Assembly: GCF_002975405.1 (NCBI RefSeq)
Contig: NZ_PCPS01000009.1
Span: 33,866-97,865, forward strand
Direction: 5' to 3'
Source: Arthrobacter sp. MYb229
GTDB lineage: Bacteria; Actinomycetota; Actinomycetes; Actinomycetales; Micrococcaceae
Length of the DNA: 64,000 bases
Positions 9,350-18,398 of this stretch are shown piece by piece (position 1 is the stretch's first letter; every line of letters begins with the position of its first letter). The position numbers were made by a program, and so were the translations under genes. The notes beneath the pieces are model-generated. The model saw only the letters and a list, made by a program, of their open reading frames with translations, searched no databases and had not been told where the DNA came from.

Positions 9350-9718
9350 TTAGATTTCTTCGGCCTCCGGCGGAAGCACTGCCAGCCGTGGGCGAGAATC
9401 GAAACGGGTGCCGCGCACCTCGCGGGGTGCAGGTGTTTCGACCGAGTGCTTGGGTTTGCGTTCTTCGCGCACGGCATTCATCAGCGCATGCAATTCATCT
9501 TCGTTTTCAATGACCTCGGGCAGGGCGCCGCGCAGCAGGTTCCACCCACTGGGCACCGTGAGCCGGTTGGCGTGCCGGGCGCACAGGTCATAGCAATGCG
9601 GCTCGGGGTACTGCGCCAATGGGCCGAGCACGGCGGTCGAATCGGCGTAGTTGTAGGTGAGGGTTGCGCGGGCCGATTCACGGCACGCGGGGCGAGAGCA
9701 AAGACGAAGACTTTCCAC
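9350..9718 (-). CDS. DUF3499 family protein
   Basis: A small conserved actinobacterial protein of unknown function. The core reads LCSRPACRESARATLTYNY, then ADSTAVLGPL, then EPHCYDLCARHANRLTVPSGW: four Cys and two His in pairs, suggesting a bound metal such as zinc. I chose GTG 9718 (122 aa), which puts the core at the N-terminus as in the family and has a TAGACT box 7 nt upstream. The frame remains open to 9913 but would then overlap the divergent metallopeptidase gene. The DUF3499/zincin pair upstream of whiB-linked genes is conserved in Actinobacteria (compare Rv3258c/Rv3259). Confidence 0.8.
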   Translation of the reverse strand: MESLRLCSRPACRESARATLTYNYADSTAVLGPLAQYPEPHCYDLCARHANRLTVPSGWNLLRGALPEVIENEDELHALMNAVREERKPKHSVETPAPREVRGTRFDSRPRLAVLPPEAEEI

Positions 9719-9725
9719 GGCTTCA

Positions 9726-9731
9726 AGTCTA
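9726..9731 (-). promoter_or_regulatory. -10 box for the DUF3499 gene, leaderless type
   Basis: TAGACT on the minus strand, 7 nt before the chosen GTG start. It supports the short start; -35 not recognised. Confidence 0.4.
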
Positions 9732-9795
9732 CTCTTGCTAGCCGTCCTAGCCCGGTAATCTGGTCCGAACGGCCACGTTCGCTCGCGCAAACGTT

Positions 9796-9801
9796 TACTG
9801 T
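9796..9801 (+). promoter_or_regulatory. -10 box for the zincin-like gene
   Basis: TACTGT ends 6 nt before the ATG at 9808. GGAG lies between the two, so either leaderless or very short-leader translation is possible. Confidence 0.35.
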
Positions 9802-9807
9802 GGAGCC

Positions 9808-10266
9808 ATGGAGCATAATCCCCAGACACCACAGCAGCGCTCGCGCCGCAACCGTCATGGACGCGGACGGCGTGGCCCGTTGATGCCAATGCACCTGCCC
9901 GCCTTCCGCACACGACCGGAACGCTTTGACGACGCGGTGATGGCCAGCGCCCAGCGACTAGGCGAACGCTGGGGCCAAAAACTCGCGATCATCGATTTTC
10001 GCATCGTCCCGGTACCTGGAGACAAGGTCATGACGCAGGCCGCAGCCGCCGGAGACCGCATGCCGCTGTCTTCTGCACGACCGGCAACGGCTAAGCGCCG
10101 TGCCCGGATTTCCATTTACCGGCTGCCATTGGAACAAGCTAGTCATAGCCACACGGAATTAGTCGACCTCGTACACCAGTGTGTGGTGCACGAGGTCGCT
10201 AACTTGTGGATGCTTTCGCCCCACGAAGTTGATCCCGAATATTTTCCGGAGAACCCGGATTATTAG
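9808..10266 (+). CDS. Zincin-like metallopeptidase family protein with degenerate active site
   Basis: 152 aa. The arrangement (basic N-terminus, about 30-residue FRTRPERFDDAV region, then a C-terminal VHQCVVHEVANLW helix) follows the Zincin_1 family. In active members the helix carries HExxH; here it reads HEVAN, so the second zinc-binding His is replaced by Asn. The protein may therefore be catalytically inactive or bind metal differently. Related Micrococcaceae proteins, as I recall them, are also degenerate here, so this is probably lineage-wide and not a recent mutation. Divergent from DUF3499, convergent with the DUF5719 gene. Confidence 0.7.
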   Translation: MEHNPQTPQQRSRRNRHGRGRRGPLMPMHLPAFRTRPERFDDAVMASAQRLGERWGQKLAIIDFRIVPVPGDKVMTQAAAAGDRMPLSSARPATAKRRARISIYRLPLEQASHSHTELVDLVHQCVVHEVANLWMLSPHEVDPEYFPENPDY

Positions 10267-10271
10267 TCCTG

Positions 10272-12599
10272 CTAGCCGCCGACGTTGACGACGATACCGT
10301 CACGTCCGACATTGGCTTGAGGCATTGCAGCCCAGGCCAGTGAACGATCCGACCCGAAGATCAACTGGCCAATGTAGGCGTTTGCATCTGCGGAGAAGAT
10401 CACGGCTTGGGCGTCTTCGGTGATTTCCTTCGGTTTGAACACCACGTTCTGCCCGGTCTTCACCTCAAGTTTGGTCGGCTTTGAAAGCTTCCCATCTTTG
10501 TCGACCACAACAGCTTCGACTGAGGCATCGGCGGATGGCGCGGCAATGCTGAATTCACCGGTGCCGTTCGCTGAAATAGGTGCAACCTGCTTTCCCGCCA
10601 ACGGCATGGAGCTGGCGGCCCAGGCGTTGTCCGAGGAATCCTTGGGATCCGCGCCGCGCACCATGCGCACGCTGCTGGTCACCGGAGCATCAGCTTCCAC
10701 GACCACGGAGTACGCGCCCGCCTCGAGACCGTTGAGGTCGATGACGCTGGTTGCGTCGGAGGCTACCGCGAGGTTCGAGCCAAGATCCGCCTTGACTTCG
10801 CCTTCGGCACCCAAGATCTTCACCTTGAAACCTGCACCCTGCGCACCTGTGGCCGAAACGTGAAGCTGCGGCACCAGTTTCTTGTCATCTTTGCTTAGTT
10901 CGTTTCGGTCATTCTTGTTGCCGAGCCAAACGCCCGGAATCACCTGCGTATTGGCTGCCGAAGCATTTGCAGCCACCAGGTCTACCCCGGAAGGCGTCAG
11001 GCCGCGCAACGCGGCCTGTTGGACCGAAGCGGTGATCTTTCCGCCGAGGCTGGTGATATCGGCGGACACCGAATCCAAATTCTGGGCGTACCCGCCAAGC
11101 ACCAAGGCCCGCGAGCTTCCCGGCGCAAGCACGATGTTCTGCAGCGTGGAGGTGTCGATCAGACCCTCCGGGCCGCGCAGATCGATGGAGACCTGAGCGG
11201 TGGTGTGGGTCGGGTTCGACAGGTGAAGCACGCTGGTCGCACCGGTATTCGTCAGCAGCCCGGTGAAGCGCCAGTTGGAGGCTGGCGCCTGGCAGGTCGC
11301 CGCGGCCAGTCCCGCGAGGTCGCCATCCTTGGCCAAGAAACTGCGCATGGCGCTTCCCCAGGACGGTAGCTCACCCAAGGGTTGCAGGGAGAAGACTTGC
11401 GCCTTGTCTCGGCCGTTGGTGGTGTTTACCTTTCCAACCCGACCGGTCAGCCCCTCGTCATCGGCACCCAGAGACTGCGCCGCTTCAGCATCCGGAATGC
11501 GTTCGCTGAGCTGGGCCGGATCTGAGCTGCCCAGGTCTCGGAGCGTGGCACCGGGAATTCGCTTGCCCAAGTCTGAGACCAGGGCTGTGCGGATGTTGCT
11601 TGAGATTTGTTTTGCACCGGCGGCGAACTGTGGATCGGTACCGTCCACGCCCTTGAGAAGTTGCGGAGTTCCGGCACAGACCGACTGGGCGTCGCCGGCC
11701 GGAAGACTGGTCACCGCCGCGGGGAGCGCCGTATTGGACGGTTGTGGTGCAAGCACCGAAGCCGCGGCGACCACGCCACCAGCGGCAATGATGGCCACCA
11801 GGCTGAGCAGCACGGCGCCCGCACGACGACGCACCGGAGCAGTTTCCTGGTCCTTACGTGCTGCCTTATTTGCGTCGTCTAGTTTGCGGCGGCGTCGGCT
11901 CGCAGTCGGATCTGCGGGCACCGAAGCCTCGCTAGTTTCCGCGGCGCTTAGGATTGCCGGCTGCGCCAGGGCTGCAGCCATTTTCTCTTCCTTGGCTTCA
12001 GGATCAGCCTCGGCTTCCGGCTCAGTCTGACGCTTCGGTTCTGGCTTGGCTTGCGGCTGGGCCTTGGCCCGGTCCTTGGCTTCCGCCTTTGCGGTGGCTT
12101 TGGCCTCGGCAGCTGCTTTCGCGTCGGCTTTTGCAGTAGCCTTCGCCGCTGCCTTGGCCTCAGCCTTGGCTTCCTTCTCGGCTTTAGCCTCGGCGCGCAA
12201 TTCAGACTTGCTCTTTGTTTGCCGCGCGTTTACGGCAGGTTCGGCAGCCGGAGTGGATTCCGGCTTCGCCGCAGCCACCGGTTGCGGTGCGGGCTTGGCC
12301 GGTTCGGTTGAGGAGCCGGTTTCCGCTGTGGCCGGTTTAGCGGCAGGCTTATCGATGCCGCCCGGGGAGGGGCTTTCGGCTACCGCTGATCCTTGATCCT
12401 TAGGTGGTTCCGCAGCATGCGCGGGGTGCCCGGCCTGCTCATTTTTTGCGTCATCCGCGGCGAGCTTGTCGCTGCCGTCTGGGGAGGCGTTATCGGCTAC
12501 CGCTGATCCTTGATCCTTACGTGGTTCCGCAGCGTGCGCGGGGTGTCCGGCATGCTCGTTTTTTGCGTCATCCGAAGCGGGATTCTTCTCATCACTCAC
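10272..12599 (-). CDS. DUF5719 family envelope protein
   Basis: 775 aa. Residues 1-255 are charged, Ala/Lys/Glu-rich and predicted disordered, starting with two copies of a 39-residue repeat and followed by a long AKAEAKA-type coiled or helical segment. One membrane helix lies at about 262-285, after an RRR cluster. The remaining about 490 residues look extracellular and beta-rich. The GTG start shares one base with the TAG of the upstream glycosyltransferase, so translation is probably coupled. The pair DUF5719 + giant GT2 next to whiB is conserved in Actinobacteria; an accessory role in surface-polysaccharide assembly is inferred. Confidence 0.7.
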   Translation of the reverse strand: MSDEKNPASDDAKNEHAGHPAHAAEPRKDQGSAVADNASPDGSDKLAADDAKNEQAGHPAHAAEPPKDQGSAVAESPSPGGIDKPAAKPATAETGSSTEPAKPAPQPVAAAKPESTPAAEPAVNARQTKSKSELRAEAKAEKEAKAEAKAAAKATAKADAKAAAEAKATAKAEAKDRAKAQPQAKPEPKRQTEPEAEADPEAKEEKMAAALAQPAILSAAETSEASVPADPTASRRRRKLDDANKAARKDQETAPVRRRAGAVLLSLVAIIAAGGVVAAASVLAPQPSNTALPAAVTSLPAGDAQSVCAGTPQLLKGVDGTDPQFAAGAKQISSNIRTALVSDLGKRIPGATLRDLGSSDPAQLSERIPDAEAAQSLGADDEGLTGRVGKVNTTNGRDKAQVFSLQPLGELPSWGSAMRSFLAKDGDLAGLAAATCQAPASNWRFTGLLTNTGATSVLHLSNPTHTTAQVSIDLRGPEGLIDTSTLQNIVLAPGSSRALVLGGYAQNLDSVSADITSLGGKITASVQQAALRGLTPSGVDLVAANASAANTQVIPGVWLGNKNDRNELSKDDKKLVPQLHVSATGAQGAGFKVKILGAEGEVKADLGSNLAVASDATSVIDLNGLEAGAYSVVVEADAPVTSSVRMVRGADPKDSSDNAWAASSMPLAGKQVAPISANGTGEFSIAAPSADASVEAVVVDKDGKLSKPTKLEVKTGQNVVFKPKEITEDAQAVIFSADANAYIGQLIFGSDRSLAWAAMPQANVGRDGIVVNVGG
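12339..12572 (-). repeat. 117-bp tandem duplication at the DUF5719 N-terminus
   Basis: Residues 10-48 and 49-87 are near-identical 39-residue units containing DDAKNE(H/Q)AGHPAHAAEP and DQGSAVA. The DNA copies are offset by exactly 117 bp, indicating a recent in-frame duplication. Confidence 0.85.
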
Positions 12600-15500
12600 T
12601 ACTTTTTCTCCTGCTCGGTGTCGGTGTCCGAAATACGGTCACCGAGCTTCGGGGCCAAGGTGTCACGGATCTCGTGCGTCCGTTCGCGAGCCTCCCGACG
12701 GCTCAACGGTGTTGAGCTCGTCGCGGGTTCCGCTTCGAAGGCTGGTTCTGCCGGCTCGCTGGCTACGTCGACTTCCCCGTCGGCCGATTCCTCGGCGGCG
12801 CGGAAACGATATTCGCTATTTCGGTAGCTAGCGAGGCGACGGGTACTGGGTACCGGGATCGCCAGCAATACCGCGATGAGCAACACGACGCCACCGAGGA
12901 TCAGCGTAGGCAATGCCAAGGGTTCGAAGTGGGTCAGCGTCAGCTTGCCGCCTTCGGCCGGCACCTCATAGGCCTGCGCCCAGCGGGCATCCGAATCCCG
13001 GGGGTACGCTACCGCGCGCAACGGCGCGCCATCGATACTGGCACGCAGCTTTGGATCCTGCGCGGTCGCCAATACAAGCGTGCGCGATGCATCGGCTGCG
13101 GGTATTTCAAGATCCTGGATACGCCCGCGGTTGGTGGGCAGTACCTGAACCCGGTCCGACTTGTCGATCAAGCGTGCAAATCCTGCGCCCGCATTCGGCG
13201 TGGAGCTTTCATAGTTGACGCGCCAAAGCCATCCGTTGTCGGTTTGCCCCACGGCGGCCAGGCCGGTCGCGGCATCCAGCACACGCACGGTGGCCGAGAC
13301 GGATTCGCCGGTCTCGTTGAGCACTACAAACCCAACACCCAGATCCCGCAAGGCTTCGCGGGAGTCGAGAGCGGATTCAGATAAAAGCATTGCCACGGCT
13401 TCGCGCTGCACGTTGCCCGTGGCCGAAGCCTCGTTTCGTGCGGGGTTCAGCAGCGATCCGCTCAGTTGCGCCACCTGCGAGGAACGGCTGATGGCGTCGA
13501 GTGTTTCGCCGGACCCGGTGAGCAGCTGGCTGTCGATCTCGCCCGAAGCCCGCGGGGTGAGCACCAAGGTGCGCTCTGCGGATTCCGAGCGGCCGGCGTC
13601 CGCCGCGGTGGCCGGAATCGTCCGTTCCTGCGAGGGAGACACCCGCTGAGCGGCGTTCAGCGCGGTCAAGGTGCCATCTGGATTCTGCGAATTCAGCTGC
13701 GCACCGAGTGCCACCGAACCGGCGGCCAATACGCTAACCACGCTCAGCGCTGCCATCAGGCTCAAGACTGCCCGATTCGCCGGATGGCGAAGTGGGCGTG
13801 GCTGCTCCTCATGGCGCAAGGCTGCCAGCGCGTTGGCGGCTGCGGCAAGCATGGCGAAGACCGCGAAGGAAACAAACGGCGCGGTGTACGCGCTGACCGT
13901 CGTGGACGAGTCCAGGGAGACCGAAATGAAACCGATCCCCCAGCCGGCCACCAAGGACAAGGCTGCGGCCCAGACGAGTTTGCGCGAATTCCGCCGCATG
14001 GTGGGGTCCAGGCTAAAGGATGACCCGAGTGCGCCCAATACCGCCAAGATCGCCACAGGCGCGCCCACCAGAGCCGCAGCGACCAAAGCCCACGGTCCGG
14101 CAGGCAGGATTCCCCAACCAAGCGGGGCGAGCATTGCGTCAAAGGCCTCGGGGAAGCCCAAAAGCATCTGCCACAGCGGGGCCGGGTTGAATGCCAGCGG
14201 TGCACCAGGTTCGGTAAACAACAGTCGTGGGTTGCCCAGTGCCTCGAAAAGCAAGGGCAGGTTCCACACCACGGCCGGCAGCGGAACCCACCACAGCGTG
14301 CGCGCCCGGCGCGGAGCCGAAAGCGCCAACACGTAGATCAGCACCACAAGTGCCAAGAAGAAAGGCATTGAACCGGTAGAAATTACCCACAGGATCAGTG
14401 CCGCGCAGGCCGAAGCAGTCCAGGCGGAAGTCTTTTTGGTTTGCTCGCTTGTTGCCGGCTTGCCCTCCGGGCGCACATGCGCGTTAAGCGCACGAAGCAT
14501 GGCCAGGAAGAACAACGGCAGCAGGACGTGAATCAGTACCGAGCCCACCCGGCCGCTGGCCAGGGCCGAAATCAGGGCAGGCTGCAAGGCCCAGATCACG
14601 GCGGCGAAGAAACGTACCGCGCGCGAACGGCTCACTACGCCCACGCCCCACCAGGCGGTGAGCGCCGCCAACGGCATGGCCGCCAGGAACAAGACAACCG
14701 AAGCCTGGTTCGCGTGGTTGAAGCTCAGCACCGAAAGCAGCCAGTACATGATGTCCGTGTTATCTGGAGCGGCGCTGAAGCCGGTGCCCGCGTTCTGCCA
14801 CCACGAGGTGGCATTGGCACCGATCTCATTGAGCGTGCGCGACAGCGGACGCATGGAACCGCCGCTCAGGGCGTTGGCACCGATCAGCGAACGCCAGGCG
14901 ATCAGCGAGGCCGCGGTCGTGATGAGCAATGCGAGAATCAGTGACAGCACCGCGGTGGTCCGCGGCGGCCGAGCAATTCGGACAAAGTCCGAGAAGTTCT
15001 CTCCGCTTGGCTCCACCATGCCCTCGGCGCCGGAGCCATCTCCGTAAACCTGCGAGTCGTCCGCACCGCTTGACAGGTTTCGCCGGTACTCGCGCACGGC
15101 GCTATTCGAAGTCATCAGCTTGCGCACCTGGCCACGTGGCACCTTGCGGATTTGCTTGGTCCCGCGGCGCGAGGAAGCCAGCTTCACCGGCGAGAACAAG
15201 CCCCGCAAGGTCGAGCCCAAATGGCTGAACCCATGGCCCGGATCCTTGGCTAGAAGAGCCAAAAGGAAGTGCCCGATGCCGCCCAAAAGCAGGCCTAGCC
15301 AAAGAAATGGGAGCCCCAAGGTCGGTGCGAACTTCAGCCGCTGAAAGACCTCAGCGCGGCGTGCTTCGCCCGGTCCAGCCAGCGAGTCGACCACATCGAC
15401 CTGATGGTAGACCTTCGCGGAGGGAACGACCACCACACGGTGCCCAGCCAGGCGGTTGCGCCAGCATAGATCCACGTCGTCGCCGCGGCCTGGCAGCGCC

Positions 15501-16168
15501 GGGTCGAAACCACCTAATTCTTCAAAGACGTCGCGGCGGATAAACATTCCGGCCGAGGATACGGCAAAGTAGTCGCTTCGCCCGTCGTACTGTCCCTGGT
15601 CGACTTCGTCGATATCGATCATCGTCAGGCGCTGCGCCTTGCGGTCCACGCTGAGCCCGACTTCGGCCAAGCGGCGAGGATTGTCGATGTCCAGGATCTT
15701 GCAGCCTGCAATGGTCACGGATTCGGAGGCTTCGACCGTACGCGTCAGTTGTTCTAGCGCGTCGGGAGCCGGCATCGAATCGTCGTGGATGATCCACAGC
15801 CACTCGTCGCGATCTGCACGAGCTTCGGGCAGGGAATCAACCGCTTCTTGAACCGAAAGTCCCAACGACCCCGCAGGGGCCGAGAGCAGGGTCGCATTGG
15901 AAGGAAGATTTGCTTTTAATACCTGGCGTGAAGCGTCTTGGGATGACGCATCGACCCCGAGGTACCGTTCAATCGGCCGGGACTGGTTTCGCAGTGCGGC
16001 TAAAGTTCGGGGTAAAAAGTCAGCGCCATCGTGCGCGGCAACGATGGCGGTGACATGAATTGGCGGTCGAATTAGATTGCTCGTTTCCGTAGTCGGCGGC
16101 GTTCGCGCTCGGAGAGCCCTCCCCAGATGCCGAAGCGCTCGTCGTTGCTCAGCGCGTATTCCAAACAT
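12599..16168 (-). CDS. Large membrane glycosyltransferase family 2 protein
   Basis: 1189 aa. An N-terminal GT2 domain (about 35-270) begins VTAIVAAHDGADFLPRTL and includes WLWIIHDDSMPAPDAL, a DxD-like donor site, and GGFDPALPGRGDDVDLCWR. It is followed by a polytopic region of a dozen or so helices and an external domain before the last helix (about 1100). It probably transfers sugar from a nucleotide or lipid donor to a wall polysaccharide; specificity is unknown. The only conventional start I find is ATG 16168, which lies 97 bp inside the upstream whiB gene in another frame, implying coupled expression. Confidence 0.8.
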   Translation of the reverse strand: MFGIRAEQRRALRHLGRALRARTPPTTETSNLIRPPIHVTAIVAAHDGADFLPRTLAALRNQSRPIERYLGVDASSQDASRQVLKANLPSNATLLSAPAGSLGLSVQEAVDSLPEARADRDEWLWIIHDDSMPAPDALEQLTRTVEASESVTIAGCKILDIDNPRRLAEVGLSVDRKAQRLTMIDIDEVDQGQYDGRSDYFAVSSAGMFIRRDVFEELGGFDPALPGRGDDVDLCWRNRLAGHRVVVVPSAKVYHQVDVVDSLAGPGEARRAEVFQRLKFAPTLGLPFLWLGLLLGGIGHFLLALLAKDPGHGFSHLGSTLRGLFSPVKLASSRRGTKQIRKVPRGQVRKLMTSNSAVREYRRNLSSGADDSQVYGDGSGAEGMVEPSGENFSDFVRIARPPRTTAVLSLILALLITTAASLIAWRSLIGANALSGGSMRPLSRTLNEIGANATSWWQNAGTGFSAAPDNTDIMYWLLSVLSFNHANQASVVLFLAAMPLAALTAWWGVGVVSRSRAVRFFAAVIWALQPALISALASGRVGSVLIHVLLPLFFLAMLRALNAHVRPEGKPATSEQTKKTSAWTASACAALILWVISTGSMPFFLALVVLIYVLALSAPRRARTLWWVPLPAVVWNLPLLFEALGNPRLLFTEPGAPLAFNPAPLWQMLLGFPEAFDAMLAPLGWGILPAGPWALVAAALVGAPVAILAVLGALGSSFSLDPTMRRNSRKLVWAAALSLVAGWGIGFISVSLDSSTTVSAYTAPFVSFAVFAMLAAAANALAALRHEEQPRPLRHPANRAVLSLMAALSVVSVLAAGSVALGAQLNSQNPDGTLTALNAAQRVSPSQERTIPATAADAGRSESAERTLVLTPRASGEIDSQLLTGSGETLDAISRSSQVAQLSGSLLNPARNEASATGNVQREAVAMLLSESALDSREALRDLGVGFVVLNETGESVSATVRVLDAATGLAAVGQTDNGWLWRVNYESSTPNAGAGFARLIDKSDRVQVLPTNRGRIQDLEIPAADASRTLVLATAQDPKLRASIDGAPLRAVAYPRDSDARWAQAYEVPAEGGKLTLTHFEPLALPTLILGGVVLLIAVLLAIPVPSTRRLASYRNSEYRFRAAEESADGEVDVASEPAEPAFEAEPATSSTPLSRREARERTHEIRDTLAPKLGDRISDTDTEQEKK

Positions 16169-16635
16169 TCTGAACGTACAACACAGGCACCGCAGACACG
16201 CTTAGCGTCGCGGGTCGAACCGCCCTTTTCTGGGAAAAATGCTTCGGGGTCGGTCTGCGCGCACAAAGCGCGGGCCTGCCAACCGAGCTCGCCTTCGTCG
16301 ACTTCGCCACCGACGCCGAGCCAAACGGCCTTGATGCTTTCGCGAACCTGTTCGTCTTCATCCAGCTCCGGAGCCCACGACCCTGCGGTCGATCCGCCTT
16401 CGGTTTCCGCTGGCGCATGCTCCCGTAGGAAGTCTTCTGCGGCGTTCTCCAGATCTGCGGCAACCGCAACACGTGCGGATTCACCAGCCTGTGGATCGAC
16501 AAACCAGTCCGATGGTGCACCCTCAACCCCGTATTGGGCGGACGCTACAGCCGATGTCGAAAAATCGGAGTACCCCTGCTCCAGCTTCGTCATGTTGATG
16601 TTGACCTTTCGATTGGTTTGAGAAGATCGAGCCAT
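16072..16635 (-). CDS. WhiB-family iron-sulfur transcriptional regulator (WhiB2/WhmD-like)
   Basis: 187 aa. Four cysteines that hold the Fe-S cluster are at C125, C148, C151 and C157 (C-x22-C-x2-C-x5-C), followed by GIWGGLSERERRRLRKR, the G[VI]WGG turn and basic tail that contacts DNA and sigma factor. The N-terminal about 110 residues are an unusual acidic extension. Position next to DUF3499/manA/purE genes matches M. tuberculosis whiB2, which controls septation. GGGAG precedes the ATG at 16635; a second ATG at 16593 is possible. The gene overlaps the GT2 gene by 97 bp. Confidence 0.88.
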   Translation of the reverse strand: MARSSQTNRKVNINMTKLEQGYSDFSTSAVASAQYGVEGAPSDWFVDPQAGESARVAVAADLENAAEDFLREHAPAETEGGSTAGSWAPELDEDEQVRESIKAVWLGVGGEVDEGELGWQARALCAQTDPEAFFPEKGGSTRDAKRVCGACVVRSECLEYALSNDERFGIWGGLSERERRRLRKRAI

Positions 16636-16712
16636 CCGTGCTCCCGATCCATACGTCTCTATTTATTCCATCGAAATAGTGAAACGATGGACGAGCCGAA
16701 CTCACCATCTAA

Positions 16713-16726
16713 TTACAGCCGTGTAA
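16713..16726. promoter_or_regulatory. Inverted repeat upstream of whiB
   Basis: TTACA and TGTAA separated by GCCG form a perfect palindrome about 80 bp before the whiB start, near a TTGACT -35-like hexamer (minus strand, just upstream). Likely binding site for a dimeric regulator, identity unknown. Confidence 0.4.
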
Positions 16727-16760
16727 CTCGGTCATAGTCAAGCGGGGAGGATATTCTATG

Positions 16761-16781
16761 GAGAGTTCTCAGGAAACTCTC
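16761..16781. promoter_or_regulatory. Inverted repeat upstream of TIGR03089 gene
   Basis: GAGAGTT and AACTCTC, 7 nt apart, lie between the divergent whiB and TIGR03089 genes, 95 bp before the latter. Could be an operator or a leader hairpin. Confidence 0.3.
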
Positions 16782-16875
16782 GGCACAACACGCCGCGAAA
16801 GACACCAATGAATCCGGCGAGTCGCAACTTCCGCGAATTGTCGGTAAATTCTCAGTAAATTATTTAAGGTGGAAA

Positions 16876-17604
16876 ATGCCGTTCAACTCCGCTAAGGGAG
16901 CCTTTGCCGAAGGTCTGCTAGCACCGCGCCGGGCCTCGGCCACACCATGGCTCACCTGGTACTCGACTTCCGGCGAAAGAATCGAGCTGTCGGGCAAGGT
17001 CTTTGACAATTGGGTCGCTAAGAGCGCAAACCTTCTGGGCGAGATTTTCGACCTCGACGAAGAATCGATAGTGGTCTTGGACCTCAGCGCGCACTGGAAA
17101 TCCCTGGTCCTGGCGCTTGCTTCCCTGCATCACGGAGCCACCTTGGTTTCCGCCGAACATGGCCAGGCGGCCGAGGCGCAACTTTGGATCACCAGCAACC
17201 CAACAGATGAGCGCATTCCCGGCGCTGCGGAAATCTTGGCGGTCAACCCCGCAGCCATGGCGCTGTCTTTCGGCGCCGATCTAGGCCCGGTGGCCGAAGA
17301 CTACAACGCCAATGTGCGCACCTATGGGGACCAGTTCTACCCCTCGGCGGTATCCGGCTCACGAATCAGCCTCATCACCGCCGGCGGCCAAGAGCTGTCT
17401 AACGCAGAATTATTTGCCGCCGAAGCACCGGCCCGCGGCACCATCTTGGTGCGCGCAGATATCCCGGTTCTTGACCTGCTGCCTTACGCGGTGGCGCAGT
17501 GGAAGGCCGGCGATACGATCGTATTGGTCGATGAAACCATGGAGGTGAGCGACCGGCTTCGCGAGGGCGAGAAAATCAGCCACGATTACCTACTCGCTGA
17601 TTAG
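16876..17604 (+). CDS. TIGR03089 family protein
   Basis: 242 aa, soluble. It resembles the N-terminal part of AMP-binding enzymes (a TPWLTWYS / GERIELSGKVFDNWVAKSANLL start) but is far too short and lacks the SGTTGxPK P-loop, as is usual in this actinobacterial family. Function unknown. AGGTGG precedes the ATG. Its stop overlaps the stop region of the convergent GtrA gene by 4 bp. The neighbourhood with purK/purE, LCP and GtrA is conserved (compare Rv3268 region). Confidence 0.75.
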   Translation: MPFNSAKGAFAEGLLAPRRASATPWLTWYSTSGERIELSGKVFDNWVAKSANLLGEIFDLDEESIVVLDLSAHWKSLVLALASLHHGATLVSAEHGQAAEAQLWITSNPTDERIPGAAEILAVNPAAMALSFGADLGPVAEDYNANVRTYGDQFYPSAVSGSRISLITAGGQELSNAELFAAEAPARGTILVRADIPVLDLLPYAVAQWKAGDTIVLVDETMEVSDRLREGEKISHDYLLAD

Positions 17605-18158
17605 CTCTTCCCAGTGGGGATGGTGCCGGTGTCCGGGGAAACGGCCTGGGTGCCGGCAGTCTTCTCGTGATGGGCCAAAAGCTCATGGTCGTGGGCAAAC
17701 TTCCCCTCTTGATCCATCTCGGCGCCGAAGACCCAGAAACGGTATGCGAAGAAACGGAAGATGGTGCCCAGCACCAAGCCAACAACGGAGCCGGCAATAA
17801 ATACGCTGGTCGGGTCGGTCAGGTTCAAAACGTACTTGGTGAACCAAACACAGGCGGCGGCGATGCCCAGCCCGATGGCGTTCATAATCAGGAACATCAC
17901 CAGTTCGCGAGCGACATTTGCCTGGCGGCGGTGGCGGAAGGTCCAAAAGCGATTGGCCACCCACGAGAACAAGGTCGCGACGATGCCGGCGATGATCTTG
18001 GCTTTTACCTGCGAATCGCTCATCGGTCCATGCAACAACCACACATAGATTCCGGAGTCGATGATGAACGCAATTCCACCGACAACGCCGAACTTCGCCA
18101 CTTCGCGCCAGAGCAGCGAAATGAGTCCAGCTAGTTTTCGTGAGATGCGCTCGAACAT
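17601..18158 (-). CDS. GtrA-family flippase-like membrane protein
   Basis: 185 aa with four membrane helices; the first begins KFGVVGGIAFIIDSGIYVWL and a later one carries NRFWTFRHRR, both typical of GtrA/DPMS-associated proteins, which move polyprenyl-linked sugars across the membrane. I chose ATG 18158 because GGAGG lies just upstream; a start at 18194 lacks a ribosome site. Its location among glycosyltransferase, LCP and mannose genes fits a role in envelope glycan assembly. Confidence 0.85.
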   Translation of the reverse strand: MFERISRKLAGLISLLWREVAKFGVVGGIAFIIDSGIYVWLLHGPMSDSQVKAKIIAGIVATLFSWVANRFWTFRHRRQANVARELVMFLIMNAIGLGIAAACVWFTKYVLNLTDPTSVFIAGSVVGLVLGTIFRFFAYRFWVFGAEMDQEGKFAHDHELLAHHEKTAGTQAVSPDTGTIPTGKS

Positions 18159-18386
18159 TTTCCTCCAGACGTTTCGTCGCTCTTGCTGACCCAATTTCGA
18201 ATCAGCAAGACCTAGAGATCGTCAGAATCCCGGGAAGTGCAGTTCCCTCGGTTATCGGTTTAGTGTTGCCCCGAATACGCAATGGCATGAGGGCACATCT
18301 GCCTATTTTATCCGCATTTCCTGACAATTCCCCGGATTTGGTGAGTAATCAGTCACCGCGAGGACGGGAAGCCAGAACTATTTCGA

Positions 18387-18392
18387 TAACCT
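18387..18392 (+). promoter_or_regulatory. -10 box for purK, leaderless type
   Basis: TAACCT ends 6 nt before the GTG start of purK; AGAGGG lies between and could also act as a weak ribosome site. Confidence 0.35.
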
Positions 18393-18398
18393 AGAGGG

